A stretch of 64,000 nt of DNA from Rs1 sp000416275 (GCA_965243635.1 OZ251574.1:3906001-3970000), one strand, 5' to 3'; counted from the stretch's first letter, positions 42,725 through 52,361 are shown. Numbers and translations are program-made. Notes: generated by a model from the letters alone, not told the origin.

Positions 42725-43612
42725 ATGCGTGACTACCTACCCCCTATGCAAGCCCTAAAAAGCTTTGCCGCTGCGGCGAGATTATCCAGCGTTTCCAAAG
42801 CGGCTAAAGAACTCTGCGTTACACAGGGGGCAGTTAGTAAACAAATAAAATTATTGGAAGCCTTTTTAAGTGTGCCCTTATTTATACGCTCAGCCAAAGG
42901 TATCTGTTTAACCACTGAAGGCCAGCTGTATTTACCGACCGTTATTAAGGTTCTCAGTGAATTAAATAACAGCGGCGAATCACTACAGCGCAACCCTAAA
43001 CAGCAACAATTGCTACTCGATGTTATTCCATCGATGAGTAACATTTGGCTGATTCCCAGAATTCACAGTTTTGAGGATCGCTACCCGCACCTCAAAGTAG
43101 ATTTGATCAACGGCGATGGCTCACCCGATTTCAACTTATCGCAGGCGGATATTTGCATCCGCTGCCTGCTACCGGCTGCAGCTTTAGCCAACAGTATCGA
43201 ATTATTTAAAGAGCGGCTGATTTTAGTTGGGGCGCCACAGCTGATCGAAAAAACCAGCATTCGGCAGCCGACAGATATTTTACAACACCGGCTACTGCTG
43301 CAAAATACACGCCCGCTGATGTGGAATAATTTCTTAATCGATCAGCAACTTAGCACTGAAGAATTGAATTTAGGGATGGGTTTTCAACATTTTTTCATGG
43401 CTCTGAAAGCCGCCGAAGAAGGATTGGGACTGGCGCTAATTCCAGATTTTCTAGCCAGCCAATCGATTCAACAGGGTAAATTAGTTAATCCTTTAGCGCT
43501 GAGTATTGAGACAGATTATGGCTATTACTTAATCAGTCCCAGCTATAAAACCCAATTGCGAAAAACCCAAGAGTTTATCAGCTGGCTACAGCAAGAGCTA
43601 ATTGAGCCCTGA
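42725..43612 (+). CDS. LysR-family regulator, GcvA-like
   Basis: The 295-residue protein starts MRDYLPPMQALKSFAAAARL, the GcvA/AmpR-type N-terminus, with an HTH at about 9-66 (KAAKELCVTQGAVSKQIKLLE) and wing IRSAKGICLTTEG. The effector domain has VIPSMSNIWLIPRI and ALKAAEEGLGLALIPDFL. It is divergent from the aminotransferase-BKACE operon with about 270 bases between, so it is the likely activator of that operon. Confidence 0.88.
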   Translation: MRDYLPPMQALKSFAAAARLSSVSKAAKELCVTQGAVSKQIKLLEAFLSVPLFIRSAKGICLTTEGQLYLPTVIKVLSELNNSGESLQRNPKQQQLLLDVIPSMSNIWLIPRIHSFEDRYPHLKVDLINGDGSPDFNLSQADICIRCLLPAAALANSIELFKERLILVGAPQLIEKTSIRQPTDILQHRLLLQNTRPLMWNNFLIDQQLSTEELNLGMGFQHFFMALKAAEEGLGLALIPDFLASQSIQQGKLVNPLALSIETDYGYYLISPSYKTQLRKTQEFISWLQQELIEP

Positions 43613-44047
43613 CCTTTGAACAGCGCCACAGTACAGCCAATAGTTTAGGTTGCACATCTCCCTTAAACTCTTACTTTACCCAACAAATCAAAACTTTCAA
43701 ATTTACAACCTAGCACAACTCATTCTAAAAAATATTGATTAAAATCAAATAACCCTGAAATAAAAAATATAATTAGGCGGTAAATGATGCAGCGCAGCTA
43801 AGCAGCTCCTTTTTGCATCCTCTATCTAGGATCAGCGTATTATACGACTATAGAGAACCGACAGAATTCATCATAATAAACAAGTAGTTTTCAGTCTTAA
43901 ACAGAACCCTGACGAAAGTGATTTACTGGATCACCTTGCACACTTAGCTTCCAGTAATCAAATTTTCAGATCGTGTTTTTGACTATGAATACTTATTAAA
44001 AAACTAAAAACCTGTGAATTCAATCTTATTTAGTAGCGAGCAGCGAT
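43613..44047. other. Promoter region of the nap operon
   Basis: This gap separates the LysR gene from napE. It contains the FNR-type site at 43735-43748, about 300 bases before napE, and an AT-rich segment around 43760-43790. No gene is visible. The long leader suggests more regulation, for example by NarP/NarQ-type sites, which I could not define. Confidence 0.5.
43735..43748 (+). promoter_or_regulatory. FNR/Anr-type anaerobic activator site
   Basis: TTGATTAAAATCAA is a perfect FNR consensus (TTGAT-N4-ATCAA), in the gap upstream of napE. It is the expected control for periplasmic nitrate reductase under low oxygen. Confidence 0.8.
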
Positions 44048-44197
44048 ATGAATCAAGATATAAACCGCAAAGATGAGCTAAAAGCATTTTTACTCATCAC
44101 TGTTGTATTAGCCCCCGTTTTAGCCGTGGTAATTGTTAGCGGTTTTGGTTTTTCAATTTGGATTTCACAACTCCTCATGGGGCCGCCAGGCTCTTAG
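44048..44197 (+). CDS. napE: Periplasmic nitrate reductase small protein NapE
   Basis: The 49-residue frame starts MNQDINRKDELKAFLLITVV and ends FSIWISQLLMGPPGS, one membrane helix with a short cytoplasmic head and the terminal GPPG seen in NapE. NapE is a small inner-membrane protein of unclear function at the start of many nap operons. It is followed by napF after 28 bases. Confidence 0.88.
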   Translation: MNQDINRKDELKAFLLITVVLAPVLAVVIVSGFGFSIWISQLLMGPPGS

Positions 44198-44225
44198 ACA
44201 TTTTTTTTAAATATAAGTTACTGCG

Positions 44226-44708
44226 ATGACCAATTTAGCCAGACGCCGATTTTTTAAAGGCCGGCAAAATAGCACCCATCAAGCACTGCCTTGGGCTGTC
44301 TCCAAAACAGATTTTTTTGATAAATGCGAGCGCTGTACTTTATGCATTTCAGCTTGTGAAACGCAGATTATTAAAAAAGGTGATGGCGGCTTTCCAACCA
44401 TAGATTTCTCGCAGGGAGAGTGCAGTTACTGTTATCAGTGTGCCAGTGTTTGCCCGCAGCCTATATTTAATCTTAAAAGCACTAACCCTTGGCAGCAAAC
44501 GGTCAGCATTGATGCTAGCTGTTTAACCATGCAAAAAGTAACTTGTCGCAGTTGTGAAGATGCTTGTGAACCAATGGCAATTACGTTCAAAGCGATCCTT
44601 GCAAGCCCTGCTCAACCGGTCATAAATACCGATTTATGTAATGGCTGCGGTGCCTGTATAAAACCTTGCCCAACCCAAAGCTTAACGATTTCTCAAGGAG
44701 AGCATTAA
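44226..44708 (+). CDS. napF: Ferredoxin-type protein NapF
   Basis: The 160-residue protein starts with a basic region (MTNLARRRFFKGRQ) and has three 4Fe-4S clusters: CERCTLCISAC (about 37-47), CSYCYQCASVC (about 67-77) and CNGCGACIKPC near the end (about 139-149), with an extra cysteine group at CRSCEDAC. NapF is cytoplasmic and assists maturation of NapA before export. Its stop overlaps the napD start (TAATG). Confidence 0.9.
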   Translation: MTNLARRRFFKGRQNSTHQALPWAVSKTDFFDKCERCTLCISACETQIIKKGDGGFPTIDFSQGECSYCYQCASVCPQPIFNLKSTNPWQQTVSIDASCLTMQKVTCRSCEDACEPMAITFKAILASPAQPVINTDLCNGCGACIKPCPTQSLTISQGEH

Positions 44709-44977
44709 TGGAAATTGAATACTCGAGTCACCAGCCTGATGATGACACTGCACATGTGATTTCAATGATACTAATGACCAGACCCCAACACAAACAGCAG
44801 GTGATTGAAGTTATTAAGCAATTGCCTGGCAGCGAAGTGCACGGCAGTGACGAGCAGGGCCGGATTGTGGTGGTTGCCGAGGCAGACAGCAATTTTGAAT
44901 TAGTCAAACGTATGGAAAAACTCCAGAATATTGAGCATATAGTATCAAGCTCACTGGTTTTTCATCAAATCGCCTAA
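44708..44977 (+). CDS. napD: NapA signal-peptide-binding chaperone NapD
   Basis: From MEIEYSSHQPDDDTAHVISM the 89-residue protein has the ferredoxin-like beta-alpha-beta fold of NapD, with VISMILMTRPQHKQQVIEVI and GRIVVVAEADSNFELVKRME. NapD binds the Tat signal peptide of NapA until the cofactor is inserted. The start is set by the stop-start overlap with napF. A 225-base gap follows before napA. Confidence 0.88.
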   Translation: MEIEYSSHQPDDDTAHVISMILMTRPQHKQQVIEVIKQLPGSEVHGSDEQGRIVVVAEADSNFELVKRMEKLQNIEHIVSSSLVFHQIA

Positions 44978-45202
44978 TTAGAAAAAATGCTTTTGACCGA
45001 CAGGGCAGAGCAAATTTTAGATGACCGACGGGCTGGTTAACCGTCAACAAGCGATCACCACCGCTTGCGCTTATTTAGTTGTTTTAATGATCGCAAAGCA
45101 GCGGTGCACTGCATCGCACACTATCACCAACCACCAGTATGACGTTTTTTGAGTAGCGCCTAATAAAGGTAGCACTCTCACTTTGATTAACAGGAAATAG
45201 CC

Positions 45203-47704
45203 ATGAAAGTAAACAGAAGAGACTTTGTTAAAGCACAAGCTGCCAGTGCTGCAGCTGTTGCCGCAGGTATCAGTTTACCCACCTCAGCCACTAATTTAAT
45301 CACCTCTACAGCAGATACAGAAATCCATTGGGACAAAGCTCCCTGTCGTTTTTGTGGGACCGGTTGCTCAGTATTAGTAGGTACCAAAAACGGTAAAATT
45401 GTCGCCACTCAAGGAGATCCAGAATCACCTGTCAACAAGGGATTAAACTGCGTAAAAGGTTATTTCCTCTCCAAGATAATGTACGGCAAAGACCGGCTTA
45501 AGACACCGATGCTAAGAATGACCGATGGCAAATTCGATAAGAACGGTGAGTTCGCGCCGATCACTTGGGATCAAGCTTTTGACATCATGGCTGAAAAATG
45601 GAAAGCCGCCATTGCCAAAACTCGTAACTCTGACGAAATGCCACCTGTCGGCATGTTCGGTTCAGGACAGTGGACGGTCTTTGAGGGATATGCGGCAGTT
45701 AAGTTAATGAAAGCTGGATTTCGCACCAACCATCTTGACCCCAATGCTCGACATTGTATGGCATCTGCGGTGGGTGGTTTTATGCGCACCTTTGGCATCG
45801 ACGAGCCAATGGGCTGCTATGATGACTTAGAAAAAGCCGACGCCTTTGTGCTCTGGGGCTCGAACATGGCAGAAATGCACCCTATTTTGTGGACCAGATT
45901 GTCCGATAGAGCGCTAAGCGCACCGCACGTTGAAGTCGCAGTTCTCTCTACTTATAAGCACCGCAGCTTTGAACTAGCGACCAATGGCATGGTATTTACC
46001 CCGCAAACCGATCTGGCGATCCTCAATTACATTGCCCACTATATTATTGAGAGCGGTAATGTTGACCACGAGTTCGTCAAAAAGCATACCAATTTCCGCC
46101 GTGGAACCACCGATATCGGCTATGGCTTAAGACCTGAACACCCTCTGGAGCAAGCGGCCGCCAACCCTGGCAAAGGTAGCTCTACACCGATGACTTTCGA
46201 GGAATTCGCTGAATTTGTCAGCGACTATACTCTCGAATACACAGAGCAGTTATCGGGTGTCCCCGCAGAAAACTTACTGCGTTTAGCCAAGCTATATGCC
46301 GATCCTAAAATTAATCTTGTCTCATACTGGACCATGGGCTTTAACCAGCACACACGTGGAGTGTGGGCTAATAACATGTGTTACAACATCCACTTGTTAA
46401 CCGGTAAAATCTCTAAACCAGGTTGTGGACCTTTCTCACTAACTGGCCAGCCTTCTGCCTGTGGCACCGCGCGTGAAGTCGGAACTTTCTCGCACCGTCT
46501 ACCCGCCGATTTGGTGGTTAAGAAAAAAGCCCATCGCGATATTGCAGAGAAAATATGGAAGCTACCTGAGGGCACCGTACCTGCTAAAAATGGCTACCAC
46601 GCGGTCCTGCAAAACCGTATGTTAAAAGACGGCAAATTAAATGTTTACTGGACTTTGTGTAACAACAACATGCAGACAGCCCCGAACATGAATGAAGAAG
46701 GCTTGCCTGGCTATCGCAACCCTGAAGCTTTCATTGTCTGCTCTGATCCGTACCCAACTGTTACCGCTCAAGCTTCTGACTTAGTGCTGCCCACTTCCAT
46801 GTGGACTGAAAAAGAAGGTGCTTTTGGCAACGCCGAGCGCCGCACCCAGTTTTGGTATCAGCAAGTGCCTGCCAGTGAAGGATCTAAATCGGATCTCTGG
46901 CAAATGGTTGAGTTTTCCAAGCGCTTTAAGGTGGAAGAGGTTTGGTCAGATGAACTACTCGCCAAGTCACCAGAATATAGAGGCAAAACACTTTACGACA
47001 TACTCTTTCGCAATGGCCAAGTCGATGAGTTTCCATCCTCTGATTTCAAAGGTCGGATGAATGATGAAGTAGATCACTTTGGCTTCTACTTACAGAAGGG
47101 ATTATTTGAAGAGTACGCCACTTTTGGTCGCGGCCATGGGCACGATTTAGCACCTTTTGATACCTATCACAAAGTACGCGGTTTACGCTGGCCGGTAGTT
47201 AACGGCAAAGAAACCTTGTGGCGCTTTAAGGAGGGGTCCGATCCCTATGTTGAAGCGGGAACTGGCTATCAGTTTTATGGTAAAAAAGATAAAAAAGCGA
47301 TCATTTTCGCCCTACCTTACGAGCCAGCGGCTGAGTCACCTGATGAAGAGTACAACTTATGGCTATGTACCGGTCGAGTGTTGGAGCACTGGCACTCAGG
47401 CACAATGACCAGACGGGTACCCGAGCTATATAGAGCCTTTCCAGATGCTGTGGTATTTATGCACCCAGATGATGCTAAAGACCGCGGGTTGAGACGAGGC
47501 GATGAAGTAAAAGTCATATCACGTCGTGGTGAAATAAATAGTCGAATCGAAACGCGCGGCCGCAATAGAGTACCTAAAGGGCTAGTATTCATTCCGTTTT
47601 TTGATGCTAAGCAACTAGTTAATCGCCTGACATTGGATGCCACCGATCCTCTATCAAAAGAAACTGACTATAAAAAATGCGCCATTAAAATAATGAAAGC
47701 CTAA
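45203..47704 (+). CDS. napA: Periplasmic nitrate reductase catalytic subunit NapA
   Basis: The 833-residue protein opens with a Tat signal (NRRDFVK at about 4-10, then a hydrophobic core to about 34). The 4Fe-4S motif is CRFCGTGCSVLVG with the fourth Cys in GLNCVKGYF. The Mo-coordinating Cys is in DPNARHCMASAV (about residue 181). It also has the MopB blocks ITWDQAFDIM and GQPSACGTAREVGTFSHRLP, and the C-terminal cofactor-binding domain (MHPDDAKDRGLRRGDEVKV). It reduces nitrate to nitrite in the periplasm using a bis-MGD molybdenum cofactor, taking electrons from NapB. Confidence 0.96.
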   Translation: MKVNRRDFVKAQAASAAAVAAGISLPTSATNLITSTADTEIHWDKAPCRFCGTGCSVLVGTKNGKIVATQGDPESPVNKGLNCVKGYFLSKIMYGKDRLKTPMLRMTDGKFDKNGEFAPITWDQAFDIMAEKWKAAIAKTRNSDEMPPVGMFGSGQWTVFEGYAAVKLMKAGFRTNHLDPNARHCMASAVGGFMRTFGIDEPMGCYDDLEKADAFVLWGSNMAEMHPILWTRLSDRALSAPHVEVAVLSTYKHRSFELATNGMVFTPQTDLAILNYIAHYIIESGNVDHEFVKKHTNFRRGTTDIGYGLRPEHPLEQAAANPGKGSSTPMTFEEFAEFVSDYTLEYTEQLSGVPAENLLRLAKLYADPKINLVSYWTMGFNQHTRGVWANNMCYNIHLLTGKISKPGCGPFSLTGQPSACGTAREVGTFSHRLPADLVVKKKAHRDIAEKIWKLPEGTVPAKNGYHAVLQNRMLKDGKLNVYWTLCNNNMQTAPNMNEEGLPGYRNPEAFIVCSDPYPTVTAQASDLVLPTSMWTEKEGAFGNAERRTQFWYQQVPASEGSKSDLWQMVEFSKRFKVEEVWSDELLAKSPEYRGKTLYDILFRNGQVDEFPSSDFKGRMNDEVDHFGFYLQKGLFEEYATFGRGHGHDLAPFDTYHKVRGLRWPVVNGKETLWRFKEGSDPYVEAGTGYQFYGKKDKKAIIFALPYEPAAESPDEEYNLWLCTGRVLEHWHSGTMTRRVPELYRAFPDAVVFMHPDDAKDRGLRRGDEVKVISRRGEINSRIETRGRNRVPKGLVFIPFFDAKQLVNRLTLDATDPLSKETDYKKCAIKIMKA

Positions 47705-47781
47705 CCAACACTTTGAGCAACTTAGCAGTTATTTGTACCAATCAACGTACCTATAATCTGCTAAGTAAGTGGAGAACCATC

Positions 47782-48213
47782 ATGAAAAAATTATTACTAG
47801 CAACTTTGTTACTTGTATCGAGCGTGGTATTTGCCGCCAATGAAGGGGTTATGTCATTGCGTTCACAGAGTTTAGACGTACAAGATCCCGCTGAGAAGTT
47901 AAAAAATTATCCCAAGGAAAACTTACAGCAACCGATTAACTATATTCAACAACCGCCACTGATTCCCCACCATATCAGAGGCTATGAAGTTGATCGCAAA
48001 ACCAACAAGTGCCTAACTTGCCATAGTTTTAAAAACTTTAAGCGTTACGGGGCTACCAAAATAAGTGTCACTCACTTTATCAACCGCGAGGGCCAAGCCC
48101 TAAGTGACGTGTCTCCAAGACGCTACTTCTGTCTACAGTGTCACGTGCCACAAGTAAAGGCAAAACCATTGGTAGAAAATACATTTGAACCGACTGGCGC
48201 ATTAGCAGAATAG
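47782..48213 (+). CDS. napB: Diheme cytochrome c NapB
   Basis: From MKKLLLATLLLVSSVVFA the 143-residue protein has a Sec signal peptide and two c-type haem sites, CLTCH (about 75-79) and CLQCH (about 115-119). It also has the YEVDRKTNKC and FINREGQALSDVSPRRYFC segments of NapB. NapB passes electrons from NapC to NapA in the periplasm. The GGAG site supports this start over the longer frame. Confidence 0.93.
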   Translation: MKKLLLATLLLVSSVVFAANEGVMSLRSQSLDVQDPAEKLKNYPKENLQQPINYIQQPPLIPHHIRGYEVDRKTNKCLTCHSFKNFKRYGATKISVTHFINREGQALSDVSPRRYFCLQCHVPQVKAKPLVENTFEPTGALAE

Positions 48214-48223
48214 GAGGTAGATC

Positions 48224-48811
48224 ATGCGAGCACTAAAAAAATTCTATCAAATACTCTGCAAGCCGGCTGTACACTACAGCTTGGGGTTTCTGACTATTGG
48301 TGGTTTCGTCGCCGGAATTTTATTCTGGGGTGCCTTTAACACCGCACTGGAAGCCACTAACACTGAGGCGTTTTGCACCTCGTGCCATGAGATGCGCAAC
48401 AATGTATTTGAAGAATTAAAACCGACTATTCACTATAGTAATAGATCTGGGGTCAGGGCAACTTGTCCCGACTGCCATGTTCCTCACAAATGGGTAGACA
48501 AGATCGCCCGCAAAATGCAGGCATCCAAAGAAGTCTGGGGCAAAATTTTTGGCACCATCAGCACCCGTGAAAAATTTGAGGCGAAACGCTTACATTTAGC
48601 ACAAAATGAGTGGACTCGATTAAAGGCCAACGACTCATTAGAATGTCGTAACTGTCACGAGTTTGATAGCATGGATTTCACTTTGCAAGCAGAGCGAGCA
48701 GCGCGTCAGCACTCTTCATCTCTAGCAAGCGGCGAGAAAACCTGCATTGATTGCCACAAGGGCATCGCTCATGAACTGCCGGATATGAAAGGAGTTGAAG
48801 GATACCAGTAA
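48224..48811 (+). CDS. napC: Tetrahaem quinol dehydrogenase NapC
   Basis: The 195-residue protein has one N-terminal helix (SLGFLTIGGFVAGILFWGAF) and four c-haem motifs: CTSCHEM, CPDCHVP, CRNCHEF and CIDCHKG. These define NapC/NirT proteins, which are anchored in the inner membrane, oxidise quinol and feed NapB. No napGH genes are present, so the route is quinol-NapC-NapB-NapA. It ends the nap operon, ahead of a strong hairpin. Confidence 0.94.
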   Translation: MRALKKFYQILCKPAVHYSLGFLTIGGFVAGILFWGAFNTALEATNTEAFCTSCHEMRNNVFEELKPTIHYSNRSGVRATCPDCHVPHKWVDKIARKMQASKEVWGKIFGTISTREKFEAKRLHLAQNEWTRLKANDSLECRNCHEFDSMDFTLQAERAARQHSSSLASGEKTCIDCHKGIAHELPDMKGVEGYQ

Positions 48812-48848
48812 AGCTCGCCTTCACCGCGAGTGGCAAGCTTATAATCAG

Positions 48849-48895
48849 TACGCTGACAGTCAACATCCCCACCGGGTATGCTGACTGTCAGCGTA
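48849..48895 (+). terminator. Hairpin terminator after napC
   Basis: TACGCTGACAGTCA (48849-48862) pairs exactly with TGACTGTCAGCGTA (48882-48895) over 14 bases with a 19-base loop, followed by TATTT. The stem is strong but the T tract is short. Confidence 0.7.
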
Positions 48896-49404
48896 TATTT
48901 AATTGATTTTTAAGCGGGAAATAGCTATCGCTCCGCGCTGTGTCAGCTTTATTAACCGCTGCTCATAGCGCTACTTACCTACAGTGGCAATTCACAGCCC
49001 TATGCTACAGCGCACAATAGCAGCTAAGATTGGGACGACTAGCTAAGTAATTTTAAAGAGTCGGCCACTTTTCCAAATAATCACCACGCTATCTATTTAT
49101 CTATTTTCAGCAATAAAAAAAACCTTTACATGACAGCTGTACTTGCGGAGCCATGTAAAGGCCCGTAAACCATAAAACCTGAAAAACCTTGCCGATTTAG
49201 CAGACACGCCAAATAAAATATGAACTAATAAGTGCCGCTTTTCACATACACAATTAGTCTAGTTTAATTAACAGATAATTCTAGTCAGCGAATAAAAATA
49301 ACCACCCCAAAACTCCTATCGACTGGTAAACCAAATAGTCACTCGCTCTATCAGACCCCGTTTAAAGAACTAACTCTAAACAGATATCGCTGCTCCTAGC
49401 ATCA
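48896..49404. other. Long non-coding gap between nap operon and BCCT gene
   Basis: Apart from the terminator at 49113-49161, no gene or repeat was recognised. The stretch 49162-49404 lies downstream of the BCCT stop, so that message has an unusually long 3' region of about 240 bases. It is a place to look for a small RNA, with no positive sign. Confidence 0.3.
49113..49161 (-). terminator. Rho-independent terminator of the BCCT gene
   Basis: On the minus strand CCTTTACATG pairs with CATGTAAAGG and is followed by eight T residues (A run at 49115-49122). The stem is a perfect 10 base pairs around a 19-base loop. Confidence 0.8.
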
Positions 49405-51015
49405 TCAAGGTGTCGATTGCAGCTCATCACTGGCTTTTTTAAGCCCTATATACAAACTGACACACATTGCCAACAACACTATAGTAAATGGCAAACCCGT
49501 AGAGACAGCCATTGCCTGCAAGGCGTTTAGCGCTTCAGAGCCACCAACCAGCAACAGCACAATGGCAACTATACCTTCAAAAGAGCACCAAAATACCTTT
49601 TGTAATACCGGCGCATTTTCTTTACCGCCCGCTGTTATTGAATCAATCACCAGCGATCCAGAATCAGATGAGGTAATAAAAAACACCAGCACTAACACAA
49701 TACCTATCATCGATAGAATCCCAGAAAACGGAAACTCTTGTACCATAACAAACAGCTTTAGCTCTTGGGCTGCACTGGACACTGAAGCACTAGCATCAGC
49801 TATTACCTGGCTGATAGCAGTACCACCAAAAGCTCCCATCCAAATGATGCCTAACAAAGTAGGTACGATAACTACACAAAGTATAAACTCTCTAACTGTC
49901 CGTCCCTTCGATACTCTCGCGATAAACATGCCGACAAATGGAGACCAAGAAATCCACCACGCCCAGTAAAATGAAGTCCAGCCTTGCGAGAAATTACTAT
50001 CTTCGCGACCAAAGGGTGTAGACAGTGGTATTAACTCTTGTAGATAAGTTAAGCCACCACCAAAAATGGCACTCAATATGTCACTGGTGGGACCGACAAT
50101 CAAAATAAAGCAAAGTAAGGAGAGCGCTAAAATCATATTTAATTGAGATAAAATTTTCACCCCACCATCTAAACCGCGTACTACCGAACTTATTGCCACT
50201 GCAGTAATCACCACAATCAACAACACGATAGCGAAAGAGCCAGTCCCCCAACCAAACAAAAAATTCAAGCCGGAGAGCGCCTGCGTAGTACCAAAACCTA
50301 GCGACGTTGTTAAACCAAACAAGGTGGCAAACACCGCTAATATATCAATTAGATGCCCCCAAAAACCCCACACTCTATCACCTAGTAATGGATAAAAAGC
50401 AGAGCGCAAAGTCAGCGGTAATTTATGATTGAAGGAAAAAAACGCCAGCGCCAGCCCGACCACTGCGTAGATCGCCCAAGGATGCAGCCCCCAGTGGAAA
50501 ATAGTCGCTGCCATCGCTAAATTTCGCGCCGCTTCTGTATCTCCTACCGCGGCATTTAAAGGCGCCCAATCCGTCCTCAAGCCGGTCACTGCATCGGTCG
50601 TCACCCCAGCCAGTGCAGAGCTAAAATGCGACATAGGTTCTGATACCCCGAAAAACATCAGCCCTATTCCCATACCTGCGGCAAACAACATCGAAAACCA
50701 ACCTAAATAGCTAAATTCGGGTTTAGCATCTGGCCCGCCCAAGCGAATTCTGCCCATCGGCGACAACACCAACAGCAGGCAAAACAGCACAAATATGTTG
50801 GCCGACAAGAGAAAAAACCAATCGAAGGTGCTGGTGATAGCGGGCCTTAGCCAGCCAAAAAATGCCCCAGCCTGCTCTTTAAAAATTATCGACACTAGCA
50901 CGAATGCAATAACACTTAATCCAGAAATCAAAAAAACCGGATTGTGGATATCCAATCCAAATGGGGTGATATTGTCTTGCCCAATATGATAGTCCGTTTC
51001 GACCTTATCGTTCAT
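49405..51015 (-). CDS. BCCT-family transporter (betaine/carnitine/choline type)
   Basis: The 536-residue protein has about 12 helices and the BCCT blocks FAAGMGIGLMFFGVSEPMSHF (read in its first half, about 112-131), FHWGLHPWAIYAVVGLALAF, and the substrate-site helix FYWAWWISWSPFVGMFIARVS with its tryptophans. BCCT carriers take up quaternary ammonium compounds with Na+ or H+. The substrate is likely betaine, choline or carnitine. The last is attractive because a carnitine-dehydrogenase-like enzyme and a BKACE gene lie in the same window, but they are not adjacent. Confidence 0.93.
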   Translation of the reverse strand: MNDKVETDYHIGQDNITPFGLDIHNPVFLISGLSVIAFVLVSIIFKEQAGAFFGWLRPAITSTFDWFFLLSANIFVLFCLLLVLSPMGRIRLGGPDAKPEFSYLGWFSMLFAAGMGIGLMFFGVSEPMSHFSSALAGVTTDAVTGLRTDWAPLNAAVGDTEAARNLAMAATIFHWGLHPWAIYAVVGLALAFFSFNHKLPLTLRSAFYPLLGDRVWGFWGHLIDILAVFATLFGLTTSLGFGTTQALSGLNFLFGWGTGSFAIVLLIVVITAVAISSVVRGLDGGVKILSQLNMILALSLLCFILIVGPTSDILSAIFGGGLTYLQELIPLSTPFGREDSNFSQGWTSFYWAWWISWSPFVGMFIARVSKGRTVREFILCVVIVPTLLGIIWMGAFGGTAISQVIADASASVSSAAQELKLFVMVQEFPFSGILSMIGIVLVLVFFITSSDSGSLVIDSITAGGKENAPVLQKVFWCSFEGIVAIVLLLVGGSEALNALQAMAVSTGLPFTIVLLAMCVSLYIGLKKASDELQSTP

Positions 51016-51504
51016 ATTAAACGCTCCTGATGATTATAGTAGTAAGAGACAAGTCTTAATATATCATTAATAACTAAAAATAAGTGACCTATAAATTGCA
51101 TGACGATTTTGGTAAATAATTTGTCGTTTTAAAATATCGTCACTGGCTAAAGCAGCCATCACTTGAATCTCGTCTTAACTTGCCCAGAAACGACAGAGTT
51201 AATTTTAAACTCGTTTACTATCAGTAGCTTGAAATAAACCATTGATTCGACTAATGCTAGTAACGCTCGCCCTTTGATACTCTGTACGCGCACTGCCAAT
51301 CGATTAATTGTCTAGGTTTAAAACCACTTAAATCGAATATATGAGTGAAATCAAAATCTTAATCCCTTTTAAAGCATACAATGCTATGATGTAATCAGCA
51401 GATAAAATTATTCTGGTCAGTATCAAATCAGACGAAACATCAACTGCAGATCATGGTATTAACTGCAAATAAATTCTAAGCCGCCGTTTTTAGGAGTATC
51501 TACA
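51016..51504. other. Divergent promoter region of BCCT and thioesterase genes
   Basis: The region is 489 bases of AT-rich sequence with no gene and no copy of the window's repeats. The right end has TAGGAG before the thioesterase ATG. Confidence 0.3.
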
Positions 51505-51951
51505 ATGCCGCGTATAAAATTAGACATGCCCGAAAACTACAGTTTCAGCACCTCGTTAACGGTGCGCATCACTGATATTAACTATGGTGGGCACTTGGCC
51601 AACGAAGCCGTCTTAGCCTTTATTCACGAGGCCAGGGTAGAGTTTTTAAGCTACCACCACTACACCGAATTAGATGTCGAGGGCAGTGCAATTATCATGA
51701 CTGATTCGGCGATTATTTATCGCGGCGAAAGCTTTCATGCCGATGTACTGCAAATCGATATCAGCGTCCAAGACTTCACTAAATACGGCTGTGATTTTTA
51801 CTACTTAATCACCAATAAAAAAACCGCAGAAGAAATCGTTCACGCCAAGACCGGTATCGTATTTTTTGACTACCAAAAACGTAAAGTAGCTGAAGTTCCC
51901 GAGCTATTTAAGCGCGCCATAGAGCGGGATGCGGGGAATGCTAACAGCTGA
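51505..51951 (+). CDS. Hotdog-fold acyl-CoA thioesterase
   Basis: The 148-residue protein shows the 4HBT pattern RITDINYGGHLANEAVLAFI (about 22-41), where Asp and the GGH turn form the active site and CoA pocket. YRGESFHADVLQIDISVQ and IVHAKTGIVFFD follow as central strands. It would hydrolyse a CoA thioester in the cytoplasm. A betainyl-CoA thioesterase role in carnitine breakdown is possible given the window's content, but unproven. It is followed without a gap by a DUF1289 gene. Confidence 0.82.
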   Translation: MPRIKLDMPENYSFSTSLTVRITDINYGGHLANEAVLAFIHEARVEFLSYHHYTELDVEGSAIIMTDSAIIYRGESFHADVLQIDISVQDFTKYGCDFYYLITNKKTAEEIVHAKTGIVFFDYQKRKVAEVPELFKRAIERDAGNANS

Positions 51952-51952
51952 T

Positions 51953-52261
51953 ATGGACAGCGATCAGCGAGCGGACAAATGGCAAGATCAACATGAGATG
52001 TTTCAGGTTGACAGCCCCTGTATCGGCGTTTGCACTGCGGGGCCGAAAGGCTATTGCAAAGGTTGTTTACGCTCGCGGACCGAACGCTTTCACTGGCACG
52101 AAATGTCAGAGAATCAAAAAATTACCGTCGTGCAACTCTGTCAATCCCGCAAGGCGAGAATCATTGCTCAGCGCCTTAAACGCGATATTACTAAGCTGCA
52201 ACAAAAAGATCTTTTCGCAGATTTTGACGCTCAGATAGAAATGTTCAACGTCGAAATTTAA
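51953..52261 (+). CDS. DUF1289 cysteine-cluster protein
   Basis: From MDSDQRADKWQDQHEMF the 102-residue protein has CIGVCTAGPKGYCKGCLRS (about 19-37), a four-cysteine cluster typical of DUF1289, and RTERFHWHEMSENQK (the F-x-W-x-x-M box). The family is thought to bind a metal or an Fe-S cluster; its function is unknown. Starts at 51929 and 51938 would overlap the thioesterase. The two genes are translationally coupled either way. Confidence 0.8.
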   Translation: MDSDQRADKWQDQHEMFQVDSPCIGVCTAGPKGYCKGCLRSRTERFHWHEMSENQKITVVQLCQSRKARIIAQRLKRDITKLQQKDLFADFDAQIEMFNVEI

Positions 52262-52361
52262 TGCCCCTTAATCAAAAAACCTACTGCTGCTCAAGCTTAA
52301 GAGGGATATTTTTATCTGCAGAGGAGCAGCAGCAACCAAATCTTAAACAGAAACTAAAACT

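Noticed and set aside
51993..52238. Alternative frame inside the DUF1289 gene
   Set aside because: The other frame carries the conserved four-cysteine cluster, so this one is a shadow.
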